Positions 23,307 to 31,985 of a stretch of DNA of 64,000 nucleotides are shown here, one piece after another (within the stretch, counting starts at the first letter, position 1; every line of letters begins with the position of its first letter). The DNA is from Actinoplanes sp. N902-109. GTDB lineage: Bacteria > Actinomycetota > Actinomycetes > Mycobacteriales > Micromonosporaceae. Both the position numbers and the translations under genes were made by a program. The stretch is from contig NC_021191.1 of assembly GCF_000389965.1 (NCBI RefSeq), forward strand, positions 559,501 through 623,500, in the 5' to 3' direction. The notes under the pieces are model-generated. The model was not told where the DNA came from and did no database searches. It was given only the letters and a program-made list of their open reading frames with translations.

Positions 23307-24857
23307 TCAGGCGGCGGTGGTGTTGCGGCCGGACCACTTGGCGGCGTAGAGGCGGTCGTCGGCGGCTCGGAAGAGGTCGTCGCCGGTCATGCCGGGGGTC
23401 CAGGTGGCGACGCCGACGCTGACGGTCATGTGGACGTCGGTGAGGATGTCGGCGCGGGCGACCGCGGCGCGGATGCGTTCGCCGACCTCGGCGCCGGCGG
23501 CCGCGTCGCCGTTGAGGAAGACCACGAACTCGTCGCCGGCGTAGCGGACCGCCTCGTCGCCCTGCCGGCAGTGTGCCCTGAGGATGGTGGCCACCTCGCG
23601 CAGCGCCTGGTCACCCGCGCTGTGGGAGTGGGCGTCGTTGACTGCCTTGAAGTGGTCCAGGTCGATCAGCAGCAGCGTCAGCGGGTCGTTGTGGACCGGG
23701 GACACCGCCTCCAGCCGCAGGTCGAAGCGGCGGCGGTTGCCCAGGCCGGTGAGCGGGTCGCGGAGGATGAGCCGTTCGGCGCGGGCCCGGGCGGCTTCCG
23801 CCTCCTCGCGTTGGCGCGCCTGGCGCAGCATCGCCAGGCGCTGGAGTCTCAGCCGCCACAGCTCGCGCATCTGTCCCTCCACCGTCTCGAAGAGGTCGCG
23901 GCTGGGCTGCCCGTCGTCCAGGTCGAGGGCGGTCAGCGCGAGTTCGAAGCGGATGATCGGTCGCTCGTCGGGGCGGGAGCCGTGTTCGGTCAGGTCGCGG
24001 GCGGCGATGAACTCGCGGCGGGCCTCCTGGGGATAGCCCTGGGCTCGCAGGCTGATCCCGAGGGCGATGTGGGCCATGCGGGCGTACTGGTGGCTGCCGC
24101 CCGAGCGGAGTTCCATGATCACCGGGCGGGCGAGCTTCTCCGCGATGGTGGTTTCGCCCAGTTTGGCGAGGGCCAGGGCGTGCACGGCGGTGACGGTGGG
24201 GTCGGAGTGGTTCTCGAGCCAGCCGTGGGTGATCCCGGCGCTGCGGCGCAGCCGGGTGCGGGCCTCGTCGGCGCGGCCCACGTGGGCGAGGCGCAGCCCC
24301 CAGTAGAGCAGGGTCACCGCGTGCACCAGGTCGAACGAGGACGAGCGGTGGCGCAGGTGTTCGTACGCGGCAGCGGCGGTTTCGTAGAGCTCCGCCGCGG
24401 TGGCCGCTTCGGCGAAGGAGCACAGCGCGGAGCGGTGCCGGTCGTTCTCGGCCGGGGCGTCGCTCAGCAGGACACCGGCCCGGGCCAGGTTGCGCATGCA
24501 GTCGACGTAGTGGCCGCTGAGCATGTGGATTTGGGCGAGATCGCAGAGCGCCTTGGCCTCGCCGAGCACGGAGCCGGCCGACCGTTGGGCGTCCAGCAGC
24601 GACAGGGCCAGCGGGTAGGCCTCGGTGATCCGGCCGAGTGCGAGGTGGGCGTACATCTTGCCCTGAAGGAGGAAGCGGGCAGTTTTCTCGTCACGGACAG
24701 TGCGGGCGATTGCCGTGTAGGCGTCCGCGGCGGCGATGGCTTCGTGGGCGCGGCCGGTGTCGGACAGCCGGTGCACGTGCCGGGCCAGGAGGTGGAGCGG
24801 TCCGTAGGCGCTGACGGGGACGGGTAGCAGTTCGTCGCGCGTGATCCGTTCCGCCAT
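23307..24857 (-). CDS. Diguanylate cyclase with N-terminal TPR-like helical repeats
   Basis: A 516-residue cytosolic protein. Residues ~20-330 are helical repeats resembling tetratricopeptides (for example AEKLARPVIMELRSGGSHQY). A short Arg/Ala-rich coiled stretch (residues ~335-360) leads to a GGDEF domain: LILRDPLTGLGNRRRF, LLLIDLDHFKAVND and the active-site variant RYAGDEFVVF. AGDEF variants are often active. RQGD, five residues before it, fits the inhibitory-site pattern RxxD. It probably makes cyclic di-GMP in response to a protein partner bound by the repeats. There are no membrane segments. It is the second cyclic-di-GMP enzyme within 5 kb. Confidence 0.9.
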   Translation of the reverse strand: MAERITRDELLPVPVSAYGPLHLLARHVHRLSDTGRAHEAIAAADAYTAIARTVRDEKTARFLLQGKMYAHLALGRITEAYPLALSLLDAQRSAGSVLGEAKALCDLAQIHMLSGHYVDCMRNLARAGVLLSDAPAENDRHRSALCSFAEAATAAELYETAAAAYEHLRHRSSSFDLVHAVTLLYWGLRLAHVGRADEARTRLRRSAGITHGWLENHSDPTVTAVHALALAKLGETTIAEKLARPVIMELRSGGSHQYARMAHIALGISLRAQGYPQEARREFIAARDLTEHGSRPDERPIIRFELALTALDLDDGQPSRDLFETVEGQMRELWRLRLQRLAMLRQARQREEAEAARARAERLILRDPLTGLGNRRRFDLRLEAVSPVHNDPLTLLLIDLDHFKAVNDAHSHSAGDQALREVATILRAHCRQGDEAVRYAGDEFVVFLNGDAAAGAEVGERIRAAVARADILTDVHMTVSVGVATWTPGMTGDDLFRAADDRLYAAKWSGRNTTAA

Positions 24858-25017
24858 CCCACCAGTATCAACCGTTCACTCCTCAAGTAAATCCCGTGAC
24901 CGGTCGGCCAACTTTTTCGCACCGGCTGTGATTTTCGGTAAGGCGACCATGACCCTGTCCGAAGGTGCAGGTGAGCAACGGCGGGACGGCCGTTCAGCAG
25001 TTCGGGGAGAGTGGTGC

Positions 25018-25521
25018 ATGGCAGGCAAGAGCAGTGTTCAGCAGCGTCGCCGGAGCCGCCGTCGCGCGGCTCTCGTGCTGGTCCCGACGGTGGGCGGAGT
25101 GTTCATCGCCGGCACTGCCTTCGCCTACTGGACGACTTCCGGTGCGGGCACCGGCACCGCCACAACGGGCATGGGTGCTGCTGTCACGGTGACCCAGATC
25201 GGCACGCCGCCGAGCGGCTTGGTGCCGGGCGGTCCGGATCAGCCCGTCGCGTTCCGGATCACCAACCCGCAGACCACCAACCAGTACATCGCCTCGGTTC
25301 GGGTCGACGTCGGCTCGGTGACCAACGGCAGCGGGCAGACCGTGGCCGGCTGCACCGCGGCCGACTTCGTGATCACCCAGCCCACCGCCATCAACGCGGA
25401 TCTGAGCAGCGGCGATCACGACTACAACCCGTCCGGCGCGCAGATCCGCATGATCAACGCGAACCGCAATCAGGATGCCTGCAAGGCGGTGACGGTCAAC
25501 CTGGCCTTCACCGCGTCGTGA
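25018..25521 (+). CDS. Small exported protein, TasA/camelysin-like N-terminus
   Basis: A 167-residue protein. A basic start (QQRRRSRRRAA) and a hydrophobic segment lead to AFAYWTTSGAGTGTATTG. The A-x-W-x-G-x-G pattern right after the hydrophobic stretch is typical of SipW-processed or camelysin/TasA-like exported proteins and related actinobacterial proteins. The remainder is a beta-rich domain with two Cys (AGCTAADF, QDACKAV). It may be a surface or fibre subunit (inference). ATG 25018 follows GGGGAGAG. The next gene, 62 bp on, has the same layout and is probably cotranscribed. Confidence 0.7.
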   Translation: MAGKSSVQQRRRSRRRAALVLVPTVGGVFIAGTAFAYWTTSGAGTGTATTGMGAAVTVTQIGTPPSGLVPGGPDQPVAFRITNPQTTNQYIASVRVDVGSVTNGSGQTVAGCTAADFVITQPTAINADLSSGDHDYNPSGAQIRMINANRNQDACKAVTVNLAFTAS

Positions 25522-25583
25522 TGCTTCCGGCGGCGGCGCACCCCGCGTCGCCGCCGCCGGATCCAACGGGAGGGGGTGGGGTC

Positions 25584-26057
25584 GTGAAGCGTGCTGTGCT
25601 CGCGGGTTTTCTCGCTGCCCTGCTCGCCTCCGGCGCGGCCTACGGCTACTGGTCGTCCGCGGGCACCGGCTCCGGTGCGGCCCGCTCCGGCACGGCGGTC
25701 GCCCTCACCCTCAGCCCGGGCGCACCGGCCAGCCAGCTCTATCCCGGCAGCAGCGCCGACGTGGCCGTGACGATCGCCAACCCCAACACTTTCCCGGTAC
25801 GGGTCGAGCGCATCTACCTCGACTCCACCCAGGGCAGCACCGGCTTCTCGGTCGACAGCGCACACAGCGGCTGCCCGGTCGGCGCGCTCTCCTTCACCAC
25901 CCAGACGAACGGCGGCACGGGCTGGACCGTGGCCACCGCCGGTTCGCTGGACGTGCACCTCACCGGCGCGTTGACCATGGCCACCACCGCCGCGAACACC
26001 TGCCAGGGTGCCACGTTCCGGGTCTACCTCGGCACCTCCGGCACCGGCTCACCATGA
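25584..26057 (+). CDS. Small exported protein, paralogue-like partner of the upstream gene
   Basis: A 157-residue protein with the same architecture as its neighbour: short basic start, hydrophobic segment, then YGYWSSAGTGSGAARSGTAV, followed by a beta-sandwich-like domain (DVAVTIANPNTFPVRVERIY) with Cys residues near positions 97 and 144. The DVAVTIANPN segment resembles immunoglobulin-like repeats of surface proteins. Function unknown. GTG 25584 has a strong GGGAGGGGG site. No signal peptidase of the SipW type is encoded nearby. Confidence 0.7.
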   Translation: MKRAVLAGFLAALLASGAAYGYWSSAGTGSGAARSGTAVALTLSPGAPASQLYPGSSADVAVTIANPNTFPVRVERIYLDSTQGSTGFSVDSAHSGCPVGALSFTTQTNGGTGWTVATAGSLDVHLTGALTMATTAANTCQGATFRVYLGTSGTGSP

Positions 26058-26112
26058 CGAGTGTCCCACTTGCAACACTGATCGTTGTCGAAGTCTTGCG
26101 TACAGTGATGTC

Positions 26113-27051
26113 ATGGCGGAGGCGTGGGGCCGGCGGCGGGCTGTCGCGCTGACCCTGGCGATCGAGCTCGTGCTCGCCGGGGCGGTGTTCGGTGCCGCCC
26201 GGGTGACCACGCCGCAGCTGGGCCCCGATTTCGTCGACATCGCCGAGGTGCCGGTGGGCGCCACACCGGCCGCGGTCACCGCGTTCTCATGGGACTGCGG
26301 ACGCGACGAGATCGGCCATCGCAACACGGCGAACATCGTGGTCACCCCGCGCAAGGCCGGGCCCGCGCACCATGTGCACGAGTATGTCGGCAACCTGTCC
26401 GTCGATGTCGGTTCGACCGTCGAGGGCCTGCCCGGGGGCGGCACGACCTGCCCCAACGGCGACGAGTCGACGTATTACTGGCCGGTGCTGCGCACCGTGC
26501 GCGAGGGGGACGGGCCGCACGGCGGTGCCATCCAGGTGCCCGCGTCGGTGACCTTGACCGTGTACGGCAACCCGCGTGGGCCCGTGCTGCCGATGCCCCG
26601 GCTGCTGCGGGGTGCGGTCGGTGATGCGTACGCGCTGACCAACGGCGGCGCCCTCGCCGCACCGGTGTGGAGTTGTCAGGGTGCTGAGCAGCGGCGGACG
26701 CTGGAGTACCCGATCTGCGGCGCCGGGCAGCGGGTGGTGCGGATCTTCGACTTCCCGAGCTGCTGGGACGGCCGGCAGGTGGACACCGAGGGCCACCGCC
26801 GGCAGCTGGTCCCCCCGGTGGCGGGCGGCGGCTGCCCGGCTTCCACGTTCGCGGTGCCCCGGCTGGAGATCGTGGTCGCCTACGACATCCCGCAGGGCAC
26901 CCGGTTCCGGATCGACACGTTCGACGCCCAGCGGCACAGCCCCCGGACCGATCACGCCTTCTTCGTCAATCTGATGCCGGAGACCCTGAGCAGGAAGATC
27001 GCTGCCTGCCTCAACAACACCACCCCGTGCCCCGGACCCAGGGGCGGCTAG
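26113..27051 (+). CDS. Exported DUF1996-like protein
   Basis: A 312-residue protein. One N-terminal hydrophobic segment (AVALTLAIELVLAGAVFGAA) serves as signal or anchor. The body matches the pattern I recall for DUF1996: GPAHHVHEYVGN, TTCPNGDESTYYWPVLR, FDFPSCWDGRQVD and VPRLEIVVAYDIPQG. The function of that family is not established. ATG 26113 lies 6 nt after a TACAGT box (26101-26106), suggesting a leaderless transcript; no Shine-Dalgarno is seen. Its TAG stop (27049-27051) interlocks with the stop of the convergent lipoprotein gene in a shared CTAG. Confidence 0.75.
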   Translation: MAEAWGRRRAVALTLAIELVLAGAVFGAARVTTPQLGPDFVDIAEVPVGATPAAVTAFSWDCGRDEIGHRNTANIVVTPRKAGPAHHVHEYVGNLSVDVGSTVEGLPGGGTTCPNGDESTYYWPVLRTVREGDGPHGGAIQVPASVTLTVYGNPRGPVLPMPRLLRGAVGDAYALTNGGALAAPVWSCQGAEQRRTLEYPICGAGQRVVRIFDFPSCWDGRQVDTEGHRRQLVPPVAGGGCPASTFAVPRLEIVVAYDIPQGTRFRIDTFDAQRHSPRTDHAFFVNLMPETLSRKIAACLNNTTPCPGPRGG

Positions 27052-27785
27052 TTGCCCTCGGGCGGGACGGCGGAGCCGCCGGTGCCGCTGTCCGGCGCGG
27101 GGGCGGCTGGGGGCAGCGCCTTCGTCTTGCCACCGGTGGGGCTCACCGCGAACCAGGTGCCCTTCACGCCCTGGCCGTTGATGTCACCGGCCTTCTTGTC
27201 GCCGGAGAAGTAGTACACCGGCCACCCGTTGATGGTGACCTGGCAGTGGCCGTCGGCGCGTTCCACGTACCCGAGGATCGTGGGGTCGATCCCGTCCGGG
27301 AAGATCTTGCCGGGGGACTTGATCAACAGGGGCGGCCAGGTCTTGGCGCAGGCGCCGTTGCAGGTCGCCCTGGGCGGCTTGTTGTCGTCCTCGTCGAAGC
27401 GGTAGAGCGTGCGGCCGGCGCCGTCGGTGACGTACGTGCCGATGTCGTCGTTCTCCTCGGTGTTGAGCTCGACGGTCTTGCTGCCGCTGCGGATGCTCCG
27501 GGGCGCGGTCAGGTCCTTGGCCGAGGCGCCGCTGTAGATCTTGACCCACTTCTGGGTCTTGGCGACGGTCGGCTCGGGCACCGGGGTCGACGGCGGGTCT
27601 GGTGTCTCCACGGCGCGCACCGCGAGTTCCGGGCGGGCCGCCTCAGGCGGGGCGTCGATGCTGGTCACCGGGCTGGGATCGGCGGCCGGAGCGGCCGCCT
27701 CGGTGGTGCCCGGGCGGGCGCAGGCGGTGAGGCTCAGCAGCCCTGCCACCGCGAGGGCGGCCGGTGCGATGGCGATGCGGTTCAT
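27048..27785 (-). CDS. Lipoprotein with secreted-repeat (COG4315-type) domain
   Basis: A 245-residue lipoprotein. The lipobox is LTAC (Cys at about residue 22). A Pro/Ala-rich spacer leads to a domain with two copies of a short repeat: GTYVTDGAGRTLYRFDED with CNGACAKTWPPL, and HCQVTINGWPVYYFSGDKK. This is the pattern of the PF03640 secreted repeat found in actinobacterial lipoproteins; the function is unknown, and some lie next to ECF sigma genes. ATG 27785 is the natural start (MNRIAIAPAA). The gene is divergent from the ECF sigma gene at 27991 and could be part of its regulon. Confidence 0.82.
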   Translation of the reverse strand: MNRIAIAPAALAVAGLLSLTACARPGTTEAAAPAADPSPVTSIDAPPEAARPELAVRAVETPDPPSTPVPEPTVAKTQKWVKIYSGASAKDLTAPRSIRSGSKTVELNTEENDDIGTYVTDGAGRTLYRFDEDDNKPPRATCNGACAKTWPPLLIKSPGKIFPDGIDPTILGYVERADGHCQVTINGWPVYYFSGDKKAGDINGQGVKGTWFAVSPTGGKTKALPPAAPAPDSGTGGSAVPPEGN

Positions 27786-27857
27786 GATTCCCCCTGCTGG
27801 GACGTGGACGTGACGCACACGGTGGCCACGCCGATCCGGTTCATTCGAGATCTCGCT

Positions 27858-27886
27858 GAACCGCTCGCGCTCCCCGCTACGTGTGA
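27858..27886 (+). promoter_or_regulatory. Possible ECF-type promoter of the first sigma gene
   Basis: TGAACC (27858-27863), 17 bp, CGTGTG (27881-27886), about 100 bp before the sigma start. The second sigma gene has a TGAACC-N17 element too (34076). A weak prediction, consistent with autoregulation. Confidence 0.3.
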
Positions 27887-27990
27887 GGGGAGTCAGACCG
27901 ACGCAACGGGGGTCGAGGATGGCCGGGCAGGCGCTCCGTCCGGTCAGCCTCGGCGGACAATCAGTTACCCGCCGACACCGGGGAGAGAAG

Positions 27991-28542
27991 ATGCCGGGGT
28001 TGAGGCTCCAACGTCGCCGGGAGGTGGCCGATGAGGCACTGGTCAGATCGCTGTTCCAGGAACACGGGCGGGCGATGCTCGCGTATGCGACCCAGCTGAC
28101 CAGGGACCGGGCCGCCGCCGAGGACGTCGTGCAAGAGGCCCTGGTCCGCGCGTGGCGGCACCCGGACAGCCTGGTGAACGGCAAGGGCTCGGTGCGCGGC
28201 TGGCTGCTGACCGTGGTGCGCAACATCGTGACCGACCAGATCCGGGCCCGCAACGCGCGAGCCACCGAGGTGCGTGAGAGCCCGGTCGACGTGGCGTCGG
28301 CCGAGGATCACGCCGAGCAGGTGGTCAACGCCATGGTGGTGGTGGACGCGCTGAGCCGGTTGTCCGCCGAGCACCGGGAGGTCCTGGAGCAGCTCTATCT
28401 GCAGGGCAGCACGGTCACCGAGGCGGCGAAGACCTTGGGCATCCCACCCGGGACGGTCAAGTCGCGCTCCTTCTATGCCCTCCGGGCGCTGCGAGAACTG
28501 AAGTCGCTGAGCCCCGCCGGAACGGAACGGTCTGCCTCATGA
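27991..28542 (+). CDS. ECF RNA polymerase sigma factor
   Basis: A 183-residue sigma factor. Region 2 is EHGRAMLAYATQLTRDRAAA with EDVVQEALVRAWRHPD, and region 4 is LSAEHREVLEQLYLQGSTVT through PPGTVKSRSFYALRAL. ATG 27991 follows GGGAGAGAAG; a longer frame begins at 27883. Its stop overlaps the start of the anti-sigma gene (ATGA), the usual layout for an ECF factor held by a membrane zinc-finger anti-sigma. The signal is unknown. The adjacent lipoprotein gene is a candidate target. Confidence 0.93.
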   Translation: MPGLRLQRRREVADEALVRSLFQEHGRAMLAYATQLTRDRAAAEDVVQEALVRAWRHPDSLVNGKGSVRGWLLTVVRNIVTDQIRARNARATEVRESPVDVASAEDHAEQVVNAMVVVDALSRLSAEHREVLEQLYLQGSTVTEAAKTLGIPPGTVKSRSFYALRALRELKSLSPAGTERSAS

Positions 28543-29243
28543 ACGAGCTGAATCACGTGGACCTCGCCGGCTACCTGACGAAGTCGCTGGACGCAGAGCA
28601 GAACAGAGCGGTCGAGGAGCACATCGCCGGCTGCGACGACTGCCGCGCCGAGGTGCGAGCCCTGCAGGAGTGGACCATGGCCCTCGAAGCCGTCCCCGAG
28701 GCGATGCTGCTCGACGGCCCTCCGGACGACGCCGACCTGCTGCTGCAGCGCACGCTGCGGCAGATCCGGACCGAGTCCGCCGGGAGCCGTCATCGACGTA
28801 CGGCGCTGGTCGGAGCCGCCGCCGCGGTGATCGTCGCCGCCGCCGTGGTGACCGGCGGCGCGCTCGGCCGGTCCACCGCGGACGATCGGCGCACGGCCCT
28901 GCCGTCGGCGACCCAGTCGCAGGTCACGGCCGCACCGGGCACCCGGACGGCGACCGGGGTGGACGCCACCACGGGCGCCCGGCTGACGGTCGCGGTGACC
29001 CCGGCCCCGGGCTGGGTGCGGGTCAAGGCGGCGGTCGCCGGGATCCCGCAGGGCGAGCGCTGCCGCCTGGAGGTGGTGGACACCAACGGGCGGGTCACCC
29101 TGGCCGGCAGCTGGGTGGTGTCCGCAACCGGTGCGGCCGAGGGGACGACTCTGGACGGCAGTGCGCTGGTGCCGGCCGACCAGGTGCAGTCGGTGCGCGT
29201 GGTGACCGAGGGCGGCAAGCAGTACGCCAGCGTGCCGATCTGA
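28539..29243 (+). CDS. Membrane anti-sigma factor (zinc-finger type)
   Basis: A 234-residue protein. The N-terminal zinc-binding anti-sigma domain has the H-x3-C-x2-C motif (EEHIAGCDDCRAE). A single transmembrane helix (ALVGAAAAVIVAAAVVTGGA) is near residues 88-108, and an extracytoplasmic ~125-residue beta-rich domain follows. It should sequester the sigma factor encoded just upstream, with which it overlaps by 4 nt. A hairpin at 29261-29288 follows. Confidence 0.9.
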   Translation: MNELNHVDLAGYLTKSLDAEQNRAVEEHIAGCDDCRAEVRALQEWTMALEAVPEAMLLDGPPDDADLLLQRTLRQIRTESAGSRHRRTALVGAAAAVIVAAAVVTGGALGRSTADDRRTALPSATQSQVTAAPGTRTATGVDATTGARLTVAVTPAPGWVRVKAAVAGIPQGERCRLEVVDTNGRVTLAGSWVVSATGAAEGTTLDGSALVPADQVQSVRVVTEGGKQYASVPI

Positions 29244-29260
29244 TCGGGAGGACGACCGGT

Positions 29261-29288
29261 GCGGGCGGTCCCGGCAGGGAGCGCCCGC
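29261..29288. terminator. Hairpin between convergent genes
   Basis: GCGGGCGGTCCC and GGGAGCGCCCGC pair over 12 bp with one mismatch around a GGCA loop, between stops at 29243 and 29315. Confidence 0.7.
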
Positions 29289-29314
29289 CCGGGATCGTCG
29301 TCATGATCGGCGGA

Positions 29315-30754
29315 CTAGGCCGGATCGATCTCCGCCGTGCGGGCGTGGCGGGGCAGCAGCAGCCCCAGCAGGCCCGCCACGACCAGCATCACCGCGGACA
29401 CGCCCAGCGTGCGTACGGCGGCAGCGACGAAGCCGGCGTCGGTGATCTGGTTGAAGAACAGAGTCCCGAGCAGGGCGATGCCGAAGGCCCCGCCGAGTTG
29501 CTGCATCGAGGTGAGCGCCCCGGATGCCGAGCCGGTCTCCTCGTCGTCCACGCCCGCCAGCACCAGGGTGAAGAACGGTGCCATGGCCAGGCCCATGCCG
29601 ATGCCGAGCGGGAACATGCCCGGGATGAGGTGGTACGGAGTGAGCCCGTTGCCCGCCGCCTGCACGATCCAGGCCGACCCCGCCGTCGCCAGCACCATGA
29701 TCGCGGTGCCGAGGAACAGCAGCCGCCGCCCGAGCCGATCGCCCAGCCCGCTGCCGGCGACCACGAACCCGAGCATCGTGCCGACCGCCTGCGGCAGCGT
29801 GCTCAGGCCCGCCTTGAGCGCTGAGAAGCCCAGCCCCACCTGCAGATACAGGCTGAGCACGAGGCCGGTGCCGAGCAGCGCACCGAAGAACACCAGCCCC
29901 ACCAGCAGCCCGCTGGCGAACGCGCGCTTGCGGAACAGGCTCGGGACGACCAGCGTGTCCAGGCCGTGCCGGTCCCGGCGGGCCTCGTACGCCGCGAACG
30001 CCCCGAAGACCACCAGCCCGGCCGCCAGCAGCCCGAACACCCAGGCCGTCCAGCCCAGCTCCCGGCCCTGCACCAACGGGTAGAGCAGCAGGAACCCGCC
30101 GAGCGCCGCCAGCCCGACGCCGGGGACGTCGAGCCGGGGTGCCCGTTCGCTGCGGAACTCGGGCAGGAACCGGAGTGCGCCGACCACCGCGAACACACCG
30201 AGCGGCAGATTGATGAGGAAGATCATCCGCCAGCCGGTGCCCAGGTAGTCGGCGTCGACCAGCCATCCGGCCAGCACCGGGCCGCCCACTGCGCCCAGCC
30301 CCATGACCGGGCCGAACGCACCGAACGCCTTGGTCTGCTCGGCGGGGGTGAACATCTGCTTGATCATGCCCAGCCCCTGCGGCAGCATCAGCGCGCCGAA
30401 CAGGCCCTGGACGGCCCGGGCGCTGGTCAGCACGCCGGGCGACCAGGCCAGCGCGCAGGTCAGCGAGGCCAGCGTGAACCCGGCTGCGCCGATCACGAAC
30501 ATCCGCCGGCGACCGTGAATGTCGCCCAACCGGCCGCCGGTGAGCAGCCCGATCGCCATCGCCAGCGTGTATGCGGCACCGAGCCACTGGATCAGGCTGA
30601 GCGAGCCGCCCAGCTCGGTGCGGATGGCGGGTCCCGCGATCGTGGTGACGAGCGAGTCCAGCAGGTCCATCAGCTCGACAGCCAGGATCACGGCAAGTGC
30701 CACCCAGCGCCAGCGGTAGGCAGTCCCCGGTTTTTCCGCTACTTCGGCTTGCAT
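29315..30754 (-). CDS. MFS drug efflux transporter (DHA2/EmrB-QacA type)
   Basis: A 479-residue transporter with about 14 predicted membrane helices, the DHA2 number. The motif GGRLGDIHGRRRMF (motif A) is intact and the PVMGLGAVGGPVLAGWL segment is the antiporter motif C. It probably exports small toxic compounds or antibiotics using the proton gradient. ATG 30754 has GGAGAGGGTG upstream. It is divergent from a TetR regulator with palindromes between them, the usual self-regulated efflux pair. Confidence 0.92.
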   Translation of the reverse strand: MQAEVAEKPGTAYRWRWVALAVILAVELMDLLDSLVTTIAGPAIRTELGGSLSLIQWLGAAYTLAMAIGLLTGGRLGDIHGRRRMFVIGAAGFTLASLTCALAWSPGVLTSARAVQGLFGALMLPQGLGMIKQMFTPAEQTKAFGAFGPVMGLGAVGGPVLAGWLVDADYLGTGWRMIFLINLPLGVFAVVGALRFLPEFRSERAPRLDVPGVGLAALGGFLLLYPLVQGRELGWTAWVFGLLAAGLVVFGAFAAYEARRDRHGLDTLVVPSLFRKRAFASGLLVGLVFFGALLGTGLVLSLYLQVGLGFSALKAGLSTLPQAVGTMLGFVVAGSGLGDRLGRRLLFLGTAIMVLATAGSAWIVQAAGNGLTPYHLIPGMFPLGIGMGLAMAPFFTLVLAGVDDEETGSASGALTSMQQLGGAFGIALLGTLFFNQITDAGFVAAAVRTLGVSAVMLVVAGLLGLLLPRHARTAEIDPA

Positions 30755-30804
30755 GGCTCACCCTCTCCGAACGGTGTACGTTGCGACGAACACTGTTTTA
30801 CGCT

Positions 30805-30817
30805 CGAACGGCGTTCG
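30805..30817. promoter_or_regulatory. Operator-like palindrome between MFS and tetR genes
   Basis: CGAACG-G-CGTTCG is a perfect 6-bp inverted repeat located 7 bp before a TACGAT box (30825-30830). Related half-sites occur nearby (CGAACGGTGTACGTT near 30769, GAACACTGTT near 30789). The tetR ATG at 30839 is 8 nt after the TACGAT box, so that transcript may be leaderless. Confidence 0.5.
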
Positions 30818-30838
30818 GGGCAAGTACGATGCTGTGCG

Positions 30839-31564
30839 ATGAGCAATCTGGAACTGCCCCCGCCGCCGTGGCAACGCACCGTGCCCAAGCGCAGCCGGCC
30901 GGTCAAAGCGCCGCTCAACCGGGACGAGATCGTCGACGCCGGCCTGCGCCTGGTCGTCGAGGAGGGGGTGGATGCGGTCAGCATGCGCCGGATCGCCGCC
31001 GTCTTCGACACCGGCGCTTCGAGTCTCTACGCGCACGTGGCGAACAAAGAAGAACTGCTTCAGCTCATGTACGACCGGGTGTGCGGTCTGATCGAGCTGC
31101 CCACCCCGGATCCGGCCCGCTGGACCGAGCAGATCAAGGACATCGCGCGGCAGGGGCACGCCGTGCTGATGCGGCACAACGACCTGGCCCGCACCGCGCT
31201 GGCCACCGTGCCGAGCGGACCCAACTCGCTGCGGATCACCGAGGTGATGCTGGCCGTCATGCTCGGCGCGGGGGTTGCGCCCCGGGTCGCGGCGTGGGCG
31301 CTGGACCGGCTGTTCCTCTACATCACGGCCGACGCCTACGAGATGTCGCTGCAGAACAAGATGCTGACCGCCGAGGGCATCGAGGAGCTCTCGGGTCAGC
31401 TCGCGGACTATTTCACCAACTTGCCGGCCGAGCACTTCCCGTATCTGCGGGCCAACGCCGGCGTGATCATCGCGGGCGACAGCACCGATCGCTTCGAGTT
31501 CGGGCTGGACCTGATCGTCGATGGCATCGCCCGGTCCCTCGACAAGGAACCGGGCGGCGCCTGA
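30839..31564 (+). CDS. TetR-family regulator of the efflux pump
   Basis: A 241-residue regulator. The HTH is LNRDEIVDAGLRLVVEEG followed by VSMRRIAAVFDTGASSLYAHV. The C-terminal helical domain (residues ~90-240) resembles that of regulators paired with drug pumps. ATG 30839 sits 8 nt after a TACGAT box with no Shine-Dalgarno. It is divergent from the MFS gene and presumably represses it until an inducer binds (inference from layout). Confidence 0.9.
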   Translation: MSNLELPPPPWQRTVPKRSRPVKAPLNRDEIVDAGLRLVVEEGVDAVSMRRIAAVFDTGASSLYAHVANKEELLQLMYDRVCGLIELPTPDPARWTEQIKDIARQGHAVLMRHNDLARTALATVPSGPNSLRITEVMLAVMLGAGVAPRVAAWALDRLFLYITADAYEMSLQNKMLTAEGIEELSGQLADYFTNLPAEHFPYLRANAGVIIAGDSTDRFEFGLDLIVDGIARSLDKEPGGA

Positions 31565-31574
31565 TGCCTCCCGA

Positions 31575-31985
31575 TCAGTGGCCGGTGGTGGGCAGGCCGG
31601 CGGCTTGCCATGCGGCGAAGCCGCCGGCGAGGTCGGTGGCCCGCAGCAGCCCGAGGTCCTGCAACGCGGCCGCGGCCAGGCTGCTCGTGTAGCCCTCCTG
31701 GCACGTCACGATCACGTCCAGGTCGTAGTGGGTGAACGGGAGCCGAGCGTCACTGCGGGGGTCGAGCCGCCATTCGAGCACGTTGCGCTCGATGACGAGG
31801 GCACCGGGGATCTCGCCGTGCTCGGCGCGCTGGGCGGCCGGGCGGATGTCCACCAGGACAGCACCGCGCTGGATGCGGTCGCGGGCCTGGTGCGGGTCGA
31901 GCCGGGACAGCCGGGTGCGGGCGGCTGCGAGCAGCTGATCGATGCCCCGGGAGCCGGCCGGGGCCGGCAGCGCGGGCGCGCTCAC
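31575..31985 (-). CDS. Rhodanese-like sulfurtransferase
   Basis: A 136-residue single rhodanese domain: AVLVDIRPAAQRAEHGEIPG (entry motif), VIVTCQEGYTSSLAAAALQD with the active Cys, and DLAGGFAAWQAAGLPT at the end. It may carry persulfide sulfur. GTG 31985 overlaps the stop of the upstream cysteine-dioxygenase-like gene (GTGA), so the two are coupled and probably act together in cysteine or persulfide breakdown. Confidence 0.9.
   Translation of the reverse strand: MSAPALPAPAGSRGIDQLLAAARTRLSRLDPHQARDRIQRGAVLVDIRPAAQRAEHGEIPGALVIERNVLEWRLDPRSDARLPFTHYDLDVIVTCQEGYTSSLAAAALQDLGLLRATDLAGGFAAWQAAGLPTTGH

Noticed and set aside
27786..28265. N-terminal extension of the lipoprotein frame to 28265
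   Set aside because: It would overlap the sigma gene antisense; the signal peptide and lipobox begin at 27785.
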